NCBI GenBank assembly: GCA_030278955.1
Contig: JAOANR010000012.1
Coordinates: forward strand, 26,343,977-26,407,976
Source: Hygrophila difformis
Lineage: Eukaryota > Streptophyta > Magnoliopsida > Lamiales > Acanthaceae
DNA: 64,000 bases
Reading direction: 5' to 3'
In this document: positions 1 to 8,833 of the stretch, piece by piece
How the letters are laid out: each line of letters begins with the position of its first letter
Numbering within the stretch: the first letter of the stretch is position 1
The notes under the pieces: model-generated
What the model was told of the DNA's origin: nothing
Database searches by the model: none
Seen by the model: the letters and a program-made list of their open reading frames with translations, nothing else
Program-made: the position numbers and the translations under genes

Positions 1-620
1 TTTTTATTTCTATTTCCTTCTATAATTAAAAATAATTGGTCCACTAATCAATTTTAATTAAATTGCAGGTGATTTAGCTCATCTTCTATTTAATTTAAGC
101 TGGCCAATACTTTCAGTCCATTTTCAGTCCAAAAAATCCCATGAAGCCCACCAACTCCATAGGCCCAACACCACCCCAAGCCCAACCCTAACCCTAACAC
201 CCTACCATTTTCCGCGCGCCGCCACCACCGCCGGCCACCACCTCCGGTCATCTTCTCCGGCCAGCCCCAGCAGCCCCATCTCCACCACTTCAACCTCCAG
301 TAGCACCCGTGGCACCACCATCTCATCGCCACCGCCACCGTATTCCGCCGCCACAGCTTTCTCAACCACCACCTCCGGCGAGAACTTCTAGATCCAGCCG
401 CCGCACTGATCTCCTCACCACCAGCAGCTGCCCCTCGCCTCCGTCCAACCGCCGGCTGCTTCTCACTATCCCTCTCAACAACCTTCAACAGCTTCATCAG
501 ATTTCAGTCTCAAAAAACAGAAAACAAGAAAAACGAACAGAAGAGAATGAAGAGGAAGAGAGGAAAGAGAAGTGAGGAAAGAGAATAAAGAGGGAAAGAG
601 AGAGAAATAAAATTTATCCG
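1..620. other. Unassigned GC-rich low-complexity region
   Basis: An AT-rich start is followed (about 190-480) by CCG/CCA-rich sequence and then by an AG-rich stretch (520-610). Open frames on both strands here read as proline/serine or arginine/tryptophan runs, which is what such composition gives by chance. It could be the leader or LTR of a decayed retrotransposon, but I see no diagnostic domain. Confidence 0.4.
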
Positions 621-635
621 GACCTCGGGACTCCT

Positions 636-695
636 GTCGCTAGGCAAAATCCATGTCGCGAAACTATGTCTCGCGAGATGGAGTCTCACGACGGG
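636..695. repeat. Degenerate TCGCGA-containing repeat
   Basis: TCGCGA occurs at 656-661 and 671-676, flanked by related GTCGC and GTCTCACGAC pieces at roughly 15-20 bp spacing. A similar set of GTCGCAAG, GTCGCGAG, CACGACA and GCGACA motifs recurs at about 1568-1656. The two patches may be remnants of one repeat type. Function is unknown. Confidence 0.35.
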
Positions 696-812
696 AAAAA
701 TAGTCTAAGGACAGAGAAAAATGGTTAGACAACATGAAGTCCAAGTGGAAGATGATGAATATCAATACCAACATAACTGAATAGATAAAAACAAAAAAAA
801 AAATTATGGAAT

Positions 813-1057
813 GGCCGGCCATTAGTGGCCGGCCTGTGTAGGAAAGAAATGGCCACTATTGGCCGTTTCATACAACTTCACAAACGGCCACTGTTGGCCG
901 TTTGTTCTCTTTGCAAACGACCACAGTTGGCCGTTTGTTCTTCCAAGCAAACGTCCAACATTGGACGTTTGCTTCTCCATGGCCATGGATATCCATGGCC
1001 GTTCGTTGCAAATGATAAAAAAAAAAAAAAAAACGAACGTCCAACCTGGACGTTCGT
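813..1057. repeat. Cluster of seven short hairpins
   Basis: Seven consecutive inverted repeats are visible: 813-834 (arms GGCCGGCCA, loop TTAG), 847-868 (one wobble pair), 882-903 (arms AAACGGCCA, loop CTGT), 914-937 (one mismatch), 945-974 (13-bp perfect arms, loop ACAT), 981-1000 (perfect 20-bp palindrome) and 1033-1057 (11-bp arms, loop ACC). Six of the seven close on CCA-loop-TGG. The last is preceded by an A-run (about 1017-1033). No coding function is supported. Confidence 0.8.
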
Positions 1058-2296
1058 CTCTCTTCTCCACCGGAGTAGTCGGGATAGTAGTCGTGCCCAA
1101 ACACCAGAAAAATAGGGAAAAAATTGATTTAAAACAACTTTCACAAAGTAATCGATAGCTTTCTACACAAGAACTTACAAACTATACAGAAATCAAATTC
1201 AATGTCTGGTCTCGGTGTCTTTCCCTTCCCCTGTTCACTTGCCCTCGATTCTGTGGTTGGTTGTTTTGTGTGCCCTAAGAATGGAATGCAGGGTTGTGTG
1301 CCCTCGATTCTGAACACCCGGAGTTGTGTGCGAATGCCTGGACTCTCAGTGCCAAGAATACTAGAATAAGGGTAAAATAGGTAACATATATGTTGTGTGC
1401 CTTTAACTAGGTAATTTTTGTGTGTATGAGGAAAAATAGAGAGTGTATATATCGGGAGCCATTTGACATTCCCATGTGCTCAATTAATCGGGAAGTCCCG
1501 GGAGCCCAGCTCCCGAAGGCACAAGAATTTTGTCCTTTCCTCCTTGGACTCCAGATCCTGTCCCCTTGCGTCGCAAGCCTCAGAGTTAAAAGTGCAATTT
1601 TATGTTGTGTCGCGAGCCTCAATTGTTTCACGACACAGCAAATTTGTCTAGCGACATGGGCCTTAAATGGGCCTAGGGCTTATTTCTATTCATCTACAAA
1701 TATATCCTCCCACTCCCTTGAACAGCAGCTGCACACCCATTTTTTAGGTTTTTCTTTACTGTTCTTCTTGGAGGCACCCAAGGTGCTCTCCAAAATAAAA
1801 TTAGTGTAGATGGCCATGGCCATGTAATTTCTATTTTCAGTTTTAGTTTCTTAGTTTTAGGCAATAAATGGGTTTATAGTGTTGTAGCCAATTTTTATAT
1901 TTTACTTTAGTTTATAGTTTGTAGTTTGGGTTTGAACATTCAACTAATAGGTGTAATTAAACCATACTTTGGTTTTTGATGTTATATGCGAAAATGTTCC
2001 ACCAAAATTTGTTATGGATCACTTCCATAATATTACTTGCTTATTTTTATATTTTGGTCACTTGACCATTTTTATTATTTTTAGTTAGATTTAATGCTTT
2101 ATTTACATTTAATAAATATATAAACACTTTACATGTATCCTTTAATAGATTTAGTGTAGGTTTTATTTTAATTTAGTTTGTTAGCTTAGTTTATTTTTAT
2201 TCTTGTTGCTAGTGCTAGTCTTGTTACTTTCTTACATGTTCTTGTTTCTGTTGCTTTCTTAGTGTTCACGACATGCTTGGCACCCTTTTTGCCAAA
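1058..2296. other. Unassigned region, possibly a decayed LTR element
   Basis: No coding region is supported. There is a short palindrome at 1499-1515 (arms CGGGAGC, loop CCA), a promoter-like AT-rich stretch near 1690, and T-rich sequence from 1810 to 2270. The tail around 2270-2296, TTGGCA followed by TGCCAA, weakly resembles a decayed primer-binding site downstream of a CA-ending LTR. That reading is only a guess. The family A array is inserted directly after it. Confidence 0.35.
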
Positions 2297-2301
2297 TTTT
2301 T
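2297..2301. repeat. Left target-site duplication TTTTT (array A)
   Basis: Exactly five T residues after an A lie immediately before LTR1 and match 24541-24545. Integrase of this class makes 5-bp duplications. Confidence 0.75.
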
Positions 2302-3129
2302 TGTAACACCCCGATTTAATTAACTCATAATTAATTAATTTAATTATGGTTAATTAACAAAAGACTTAGTATGTGACTTATTTTGTAGGGAATGAAGATT
2401 TAAGTGGGGGGATAAGTGAGTTCAACTCACTAGATAATAAGAGTCAAGTGCTCAAATGGGTGCAATGTGGTCAAGACAAGTAGTGTAAACCTTTTAACCC
2501 ACTTTCCGACCCGACCCGGATCCATTTTTAACTTAAAATCTGAAATTGGGGGGCTTGAGACTCATTCCTAACCCCAAACTTGCCCAAATCCCGTCACTCT
2601 CTCTAGGAGGAATTAGGGTTCTTCCAATTCTTGCACAAATTGAGCTTTGAGTGCAAAATCAAGTGGGGATTTCATACTACAACTCAAGGTAAGTGTTTTC
2701 CACCATCTATATCTTGTTTTTATGAAGTTGGAGCTAGTTTTTGATGGGTGTTTTGGTGGTGACGGGAATGAAGTATAAGATGGGTCTTTTGTAGATTGAC
2801 TTGATTTTGGAGCTTGGATTCTTGTTTGGAAGCTGAATTAGTGTTGAAGGAAGCTAAGGTTAGTACTTGAGACCATTTTGGTGTTGTTAATTTCAAGTTC
2901 TTGGTACTCTTTGGAGGCATGTTGGAAGATCTCCATGTTTGGAGATGATCTTTGATTTTGGCTTGATTTCTTGTTATGTAGCTTGGTATTGGTGTTTGGA
3001 GGAGTTGGGGAGCTGTATTGGAAGAGTTTGGACCACCTCAATACCAGGCAAGGGTAGAGATAGGTTCGATTGGGGGCCAAAATCGTCGGAATGGCCGGAA
3101 AACGCCATATGACAGCACACTGCAGATCC

Positions 3130-3235
3130 GGCGCGCCGTTGGCGCGCCGCGCGTGGAGTGCGCGCGACGTCTCTGTCGAGACGCCGCCGCCGCGCGGTGT
3201 CCGCGCGCTGCGCGCGGGCAGCGCGCGGCACCCCT
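3130..3235 (+). repeat. GC-rich hairpin island inside the family A LTR
   Basis: Within an otherwise AT-rich LTR, about 105 bp is almost pure G+C. It holds GGCGCGCC-GTT-GGCGCGCC (3130-3148), CGTCTC-TGTC-GAGACG (3168-3183) and overlapping GCGCGC inverted repeats. The same island is present in LTR2 (from about 9661), LTR3 (from about 16210, shortened) and LTR4 (from about 22740). Confidence 0.75.
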
Positions 3236-3790
3236 GATGCCCCTGTTTATTATTTTTTTTTTTTTGTGTGTTTCTCCATTTTGTCTAATCCTTGCTCCTT
3301 GGTCATTCTCATATCTCTAACATGATCCTAGCAAGATTGAACTATCATTATGCTCACAATCTTTGAACCTAGTTGCGATTAGCAGTGATCTACTATGCAT
3401 TAGTTGAGATCGAGTTTTGTTTCGCTTCTATGCTGATGTGAGAGTTGGTGCCGATACGTGGGACTTGGCACACCCGTGATTACACTTAACTCGTGATGAG
3501 TTGTTTATTTTGTCATGACGCGTAATTTACGTATTGACATGTGTGGAATTAAATCTGATTATGTGTTGGTGCCGATATGTGGGGCTTGACACACCCCGGA
3601 ATATTTTAAAACTACTATTTTAAAGAGCCCGGATTATTCTTTTTAAAAACTATTATTTTCAAGTATTATTATTTTTTAAAAGTTATCATTTATAAACTAG
3701 TAGTATAATTCAAAGAGCCCAGACTATTTTAAAGCTATCTATTTTAAAGAAAATACTTCACTCGAGATGAGTGATTGAATTGAATCTGAA

Positions 3791-3890
3791 TATCTGTGAT
3801 GATATGTGAATATCTGTGATGATATGCGAATATCTGTGATGATATGTGAATATCTGTGATGATATGTGAATATCTGTGATGATATGTTGA
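3791..3890 (+). repeat. 20-bp tandem repeat in the LTR (5 units)
   Basis: The unit TATCTGTGATGATATGTGAA is repeated head to tail without spacers. LTR1 has five units; LTR2 (10321-10440), LTR3 (16851-16970) and LTR4 (about 23402-23521) have six. The copy-number change is probably slippage or unequal exchange. Confidence 0.9.
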
Positions 3891-4441
3891 GACTGAAAAA
3901 TAATGCTACGCGGGTAGGATACCCTATGCTTACGAATCGGTCTCCGATTGGGCATAATGGTATCTTTCCCGGGGCATTGAGACTGAAAAGGATTTATATC
4001 CTAGTCTGTATTTGGCTAGAAAGGGCTCATGACCCTTAGCCTGACCCGCTTGCCGTAAGCCACGATTTCAGCTGTTAGTGTCCGCGGCGGGGGCACTGTG
4101 GGTATGTCTCTCGACCATTAAGGGGTGTGGACCCTTATATGGGAGGGAATACCGACCATGGTACCTAGGTGCGCGCTAGACATGCTTATGTGCTGCATTT
4201 AGGGTAGATAGACATCCTAGGTCATAACATTTCATCTCATCATCCATCATTCATCTTATTTGCAGTGGTTGAAGCACCGGTATGGGACGGTGTGATGTTT
4301 ACTTATTTGCACTGTTCAATTTTTATGTTATGCCTAACAAATGTTTAATAACGGAATATATCTCCACATATATGTATAAATATACTTCTAGGGAATCAAG
4401 TTAATTCTTGTTTCCCCTTATGCCGATTCTTCTATTCTTGC

Positions 4442-4458
4442 TCAGTACCTTGTACTGA
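4442..4458 (+). promoter_or_regulatory. Conserved LTR palindrome TCAGTAC-CTT-GTACTGA
   Basis: A perfect 7-bp inverted repeat with a 3-nt loop lies in the 3' part of the family A LTR. The same structure with loop GTT occurs in the family B LTR at 33805-33821, though most of the LTR sequence has diverged. A role in RNA 3'-end formation or packaging is possible but inferred only from conservation. Confidence 0.5.
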
Positions 4459-4911
4459 CCCTTGCTATGTTTTCATGTATAGATATTCCCGGGGAGGACG
4501 CAGAGCCTGAGCACGATGTGGGGTTTGGGGATGAGTGATCTACCTAGAGATGCATTAGCATGTTGTGGACTTATGTGTTGTCTTGAATAATATGCTATGA
4601 CTCTATTATCTTGTCTCGTACTGCTTGTGGTACCAATAGGTACACTATGTTATGTCTTGAGTTTTACTTGACATCTCTGACAGGTTGAGATGAGACAGTT
4701 ATGTCGACTGTTATGTCGCATGAATAAGGCTTGTAAGCCGGACGTCTGTTATGATGTGAGGTTTCCTTTCTGGATTTGTATTATGATTCATTGGCTTCCT
4801 GTTACTTGGCTACGTGTTATTGATCTTAAATTGATTGGCCAACAGTTTAAGAGAGGTAACACGGCAGTGACGTCACAGAAATTTGGTTTTAAATTTTTGG
4901 GGCGTTACATT

Positions 4912-4923
4912 TGGTATCAGAGC
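4912..4923 (+). promoter_or_regulatory. Primer-binding site, unit 1
   Basis: TGGTATCAGAGC lies two bases after LTR1. It is complementary to the 3' end of plant initiator methionine tRNA, the usual primer for this class. Equivalent sites lie at 11462-11473 and 17992-18003. Confidence 0.9.
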
Positions 4924-5209
4924 CATGTCTGCTCGTATGTGCTTAGAATTCTAACACAAGCATGTGGTGAGATGTGTGGGGGAAAGCATATAGTGTAGGA
5001 ATTGCATCTAACTCTGCTTATATTCTTGTAGATTGCATTGCTTTTGGTTATCTGCGTGCCCTATAGGGGTGGATTGTGGTTTGTGAATCAAACCAGGATC
5101 AATCCTTGGGGATATTCCGGGAATTCTATACTTAATAATTGCTGTTCGGTAAAGAATTATTCTTATTTACCGAGTGTTACTGAATATCTCGTTACGTTAC
5201 GAATATAGG

Positions 5210-6392
5210 ATGCCGCCGCGCAGAGATGGAAGGCCCAGGAGGAGGGGAAGGCCTCGTAGGAATCCGGGGCCAGCTGTTGGGGGTCATGGACAGTACCATG
5301 AGAATGGTGGACTTGGCAATGATCACGTGGAAGATGTTCCAATTGAGGAACCTGTAGAGGTGGAGGATGACTGGAACTATGAGGACGAACCAGTGCCTCC
5401 ACCACCGCCGCCACCTGTACAGATGCCCATTGACCCTCAGTTTATGCAATATATGTTTAGTGCTATGTATGGGATGTATCAGGGGCAGGCGAATCAACCT
5501 GCACAACCACCACCCAGACCCGTGGATTACGTGCATCTAGCAAGGCATTATCAACCGCCGGTCTTTAGTGGAGAAGTAGACCCGGTTGCTCTGACTGTTT
5601 GGATTTATCATATGGAGGAGATCTTCGAGAATATAGACTGCCCAGAGGATTGGAAGGTCAGGGTGGGACAGCAGTATCTTACTGGACCAGCTCTCCATTG
5701 GTGGAGGTCGCGTAAGAGTGAGCTTATGGCGAGACCCAACTTCTCATGGGAAGTTTTCTGTCATGCTTTGAGATCCCACTTTTTCACTACACAGATGATG
5801 AATGTTAAAAAGAGGGAATTTCTCAACCTGGAGCAAGCAGGAAATATGACAGTGTCTGAATACTATGGTCGTTTTGTGGAACTCATGTCATACGTACCAA
5901 TGCTAGTTGCTAATGAGGAAGATAAGGTTTCGAAGTTTGTGGATGGATTGAAGGCTGAGATCCGGACTGGGTTTAGCAACCAACACGCCTGCTTAGCTTC
6001 AGCATATGATCAGGCTTTATGCATTGAAAGAGCTCGTGCTGATATGCAGCGCGTGAGGGCCGCTCGTCGCAGGGAGTCAGGGGGGCCGATTAGACCCCAT
6101 CATAGGCAGACGAGGCCGAGAAGCGGTGGAGAGACCTCTAGGCCTCGGACTTATGCACAGCCACCGTATAGAAGCGGACCCCACTGCTGGAATTGCGGAC
6201 AGCAAGGACAATTGAGGTCACAGTGCCCACAGTTGGTGGGTCGAGTAGGAGGATCTACTTCAGATGCGTCTGGTGGGAATGCGTCGCGTGGACGAGGTGC
6301 AGACAGAGGTCGTGGACCACAGGGGGACCGTGGGGGCCGTCTCAATGTGATTGAGCGGGCTGAGCTAGATGGGCGAGATGATGTCATGACTG
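5210..6392 (+). CDS. Gag, family A unit 1 (first exon of predicted gag-pol)
   Basis: This encodes the structural capsid/nucleocapsid protein of the retrotransposon. The ATG at 5210 was chosen because family B gag starts with a related arginine-rich segment at the same place ([12 protein letters not shown] here). A proline-rich linker (about residues 65-75) precedes a retrotransposon-gag capsid domain (from about residue 115, with the HWWR motif). The C-terminal nucleocapsid region is Arg/Gly-rich. The single zinc knuckle (residues 326-339) reads CWNCGQQGQLRSQC, so the histidine of CX2CX4HX4C is replaced by glutamine at residue 334 (codon 6209-6211). Without splicing, translation stops at 6424. 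With removal of 6393-6483 the frame continues into protease. Gag may still be functional apart from the altered knuckle. Confidence 0.88.
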
Positions 6393-6483
6393 GTAAGTTG
6401 CCCATTGTTCAATTTCAATCTTGATCGACTTAACCATCTGTAACAAGTGCCCCAGGTAGTGCCTTATGTTATTAAATGCGTAG
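6393..6483 (+). other. Predicted intron between gag and protease, unit 1
   Basis: A 91-bp AT-rich segment begins with the consensus donor G|GTAAGT and ends TGCGTAG|G. Removal joins the gag frame to the protease frame through a split glycine codon (phase 1). Retention ends gag at an in-frame stop at 6422-6424. A CTTAAC sequence about 50 bp from the acceptor could serve as branch point. The equivalent segment lies at 12943-13033 and 19473-19563, and a 76-bp counterpart is in family B. Confidence 0.65.
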
Positions 6484-6845
6484 GTACTATACTAGTTGAT
6501 AATGTGCCTGCTTATGCCTTATATGATTCTGGTGCATCATGCTCGTTTATATCATCGGAATTCGTAACTAATAATGATATGGGACCACTGGAGGCTTATC
6601 AACTCCCTGTTACGCTACCTTCGGGAGACCTCATGCAGAGCCAGTGGATTAAACCCGATGCACAGATAATCATCAAAGAGCGAGAGTTCAGAGCGAATCT
6701 AGTGGTGCTAGATTTGGCCGATTTTGACGTGATTTTGGGAATGGATTGGCTGTCTAAGTACCGAGCCAGATTAGACTACGGGATACCAAGGATTTCCTTT
6801 ACCGAAGAAGAAGGTGACAGAGGCTCCGGCCTTAGTGTTACCTGA
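6484..6845 (+). pseudogene. Protease domain, family A unit 1, followed by RT deletion
   Basis: This is a retropepsin-type aspartic protease that would process the polyprotein. The active-site motif reads YDSGASCSF and the later [11 protein letters not shown] motif is intact. The domain ends at GIPRISF (about 6800). In family B, roughly 1100 bp follow this point and encode the linker and all of reverse transcriptase. Here the sequence jumps straight to the RNase H lead-in, in a different frame, so the last residues (about 6801-6845) are out-of-frame readthrough. The ATG at 6447 lies inside the predicted intron and is probably not used. Confidence 0.8.
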
Positions 6846-7566
6846 TGAATCGGGGGAATATGAGGTATACACAGATGCATCTTATCAAGGACTTGGGTGT
6901 GTGCTTATGCAGTATGGCAAGGTGATTGCATATGCCTCTAGGCAATTAAAGCCTCACGAGCTGAATTACCCGACTCACGACCTGGAGATGGCAGCGGTCG
7001 TACATGCATTAAAAATTTGGAGGCATTATCTTTACGGCGCCAAGTGTCAAATCTATTCGGATCATAAGAATCTTAAATGTCTCTACACTGGAGATAAGAT
7101 GAGCGGTAGGCAAAGAAGGTGGTTAGAGTTTTTGCAGGACTACGACACGAGTATTCAGTACATAGAAGGGAAAGCCAACCGGGTGGCTGATGCACTAAGT
7201 AGGAAAGGACATGTACTGAACTCAATTACTCTCCCTTGGAAGTTAAGGCAAGAGTTGGACAAGGAAGGTATTGTGGTTGTTCCTTACGACACGATAGCGA
7301 GGTTGAATGCTATGACGGTGGTGCCATCATTACTCGAGGAACTCAGACTAAGTCAAGCTGTAAGTCAAGAGATGATGCATTTGAAAGCTCAGATTCGTAA
7401 GGGTAAAGCGGAAGGCTTTGTGATTGATAGCAAGAATATGATCAAGTTTGGGGACCGTTGGTGTGTGCCTCCGAAAGATCAGGCGCTGAAAGGAAAAATT
7501 ATGGAGGAAGCACATTGCACACCTTACTCCGTACATCCGGGAGCAGTAAAGATGTACAAGGATTGA
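6805..7566 (+). pseudogene. RNase H and integrase zinc-finger start, family A unit 1
   Basis: The segment opens with [13 protein letters not shown], which in family B follows reverse transcriptase. RNase H catalytic acids are present in YTDAS, DLEMAAV and YSDHKNL. The frame then enters the integrase HHCC region ([10 protein letters not shown]) and stops at 7564-7566, where a one-base deletion relative to family B creates TGA. Upstream it is out of frame with protease because of the RT deletion. It cannot yield a normal Pol. Confidence 0.85.
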
Positions 7567-8773
7567 GGCAAAACTATTGGTGGAAAGGCATGAAGAAGGA
7601 AGTGGCAGAATTTGTGTCTAGGTGTTCCACTTGCCAGAAGGTGAAAGCCGAGCATATGAGACCTTCAGGCTTATTACAACCTTTGGATGTTCCTACTTGG
7701 AAATGGGAGTCCATTGCTATGGACTTTGTCACCGGGCTACCCAGGACACGGAACAGTTTTGATACTATTTTGGGTAGTTGTGGACCGACTAACCAAGAGT
7801 GCTGTGTTTTATACCAATGAGATTGAACTGGAGCATGCAACAGTTGACTGGCGCTTACATCCAACATGTGGTTAGACGTTTTGGTATTCCTCGAGGAATC
7901 ATTTCCGACAGAGATTCCAGATTCCTGTCAAGGTTCTGGAAGGAATTGCAGACAGCCTTTGGGACACAGATCAGTATGAGTACTGCGTGGCACCCTCAGA
8001 CTGATGGACAGACCGAAAGGACCATTAGAACCTTGGAGGATATGTTGAGGGCGTGTGTGATGGATTTTCAAGGATCGTGGGAGGAACATCTACATTTGGT
8101 GGAGTTCTCCTATAACAATAGCTATCATGCGAGTATTCGTATGGCGCCTTTCGAGGCCTTATACGGAAGAAAGTGCAGGACGCCCTTGTGTTGGAGTGAT
8201 CCTTCAGAGCGAGTGGTGATGGGTCCTGAACTCATTGAACAGACCACGGAAGTGGTACGAGTGATCAGAGACAGAATGAAAGAAGCTCAGGATCGTCAGA
8301 AGAGTTATGTTGATTTGTCCAGGAGAGACATTGAATTCGAGATTGGAGATTGGGTACTCTTGAGAGTGTCACCCATGAGGGGCGTGAGACGATTTGGGAA
8401 GAAGGGGAAACTGAGTCCCAGATTTATAGGCCCCTATGAGATCACTAAAAAGATTGGGAAGGTCGCTTATCGGTTAGAATTGCCAACTGAGGTGGGAAAG
8501 GTGCACAACGTTTTCCACGTCTCTCAGTTGAGGAAGTTTATCTCGGATCCTAACAAGGTTATACAACCGGAGGAGGTGGAGTTGGATGACAACCTAGAAT
8601 ACGAAGAATACCCCGTGGCGATTCTAGACACTAAAGAAAAGATACTTCGCAATAAGGTGATCAAAATGGTGAAAGTACTTTGGTCGAGACATGGCGTAGA
8701 GGATGCTACTTGGGAGACAGAGGAAAGCATGGCGAGGCGTTATCCTGAATTGGATTTGACTCCAATTCAGTGA
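7567..8773 (+). pseudogene. Chromodomain integrase, family A unit 1 (frameshifted)
   Basis: The reading continues from the HHCC region (CSTC) through the DDE core, with acids in IAMDF, ISDRDSRF and DGQTERT, to a C-terminal chromodomain-like tail (VAILDTKEKILR...VKVLWSRHG...ATWETEE) before a stop at 8771-8773. An extra T in the run 7768-7771 shifts the frame in all three units. Unit 1 alone has a second extra T in 7807-7810, so its core is interrupted twice. The chromodomain supports a chromovirus, Tekay/Del-like assignment. Confidence 0.85.
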
Positions 8774-8820
8774 AGTAATGACCTTAATCCATACTGTTTC
8801 ATTCGAGGACGAATGATCCT

Positions 8821-8833
8821 AAGGGGGAGAGAT
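8821..8833 (+). promoter_or_regulatory. Polypurine tract, unit 1
   Basis: AAGGGGGAGAGAT lies directly before LTR2 and would prime plus-strand DNA synthesis. The same tract is at 15370-15382 and 21900-21912. Confidence 0.85.

Larger units (their letters stand above)
2302..4909 (+). repeat. LTR1 of array A
   Basis: This 2608-bp LTR starts with TG and ends with CA. It differs from the other three in having five rather than six copies of a 20-bp tandem unit (3791-3890). It carries C at 2645, as LTR3 does. It contains a GC-rich hairpin island (3130-3235), a conserved palindrome at 4442-4458 and a strong splice-donor-like CAAG|GTAAGTG at 2689. Confidence 0.92.

Noticed and set aside
186..206. Telomere-like CCCTAAC repeats
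   Set aside because: Only about two and a half units, too few to be an interstitial telomere array.
90..575. Open frames of 135 and 88 residues on opposite strands
   Set aside because: Both come from CCG/CCA-rich low-complexity DNA and read as Arg/Trp or Pro/Ser runs without domains.
822..1158. Several overlapping open frames on both strands
   Set aside because: They translate the hairpin cluster. Repeated NGHCWPFV-like strings are a by-product of the inverted repeats.
2720..3320. Conserved short frames inside the LTR (66-105 residues)
   Set aside because: They recur at the same LTR position because the LTRs are copies. Their sequence follows local GC or AT content and frames change with indels.
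3791..3890. Regular 20-bp repeats resembling a CRISPR array
   Set aside because: Units are contiguous with no spacers, and the setting is a plant LTR.
4912..4923. tRNA-like sequence
   Set aside because: It is only the primer-binding site complementary to initiator tRNA, not a tRNA gene.
4690..4998. 102-residue open frame starting MRQLCRLLCRMNK, repeated in each unit
   Set aside because: It runs from the LTR through the LTR end and primer-binding site, has no domain, and is repeated only because the LTR is.
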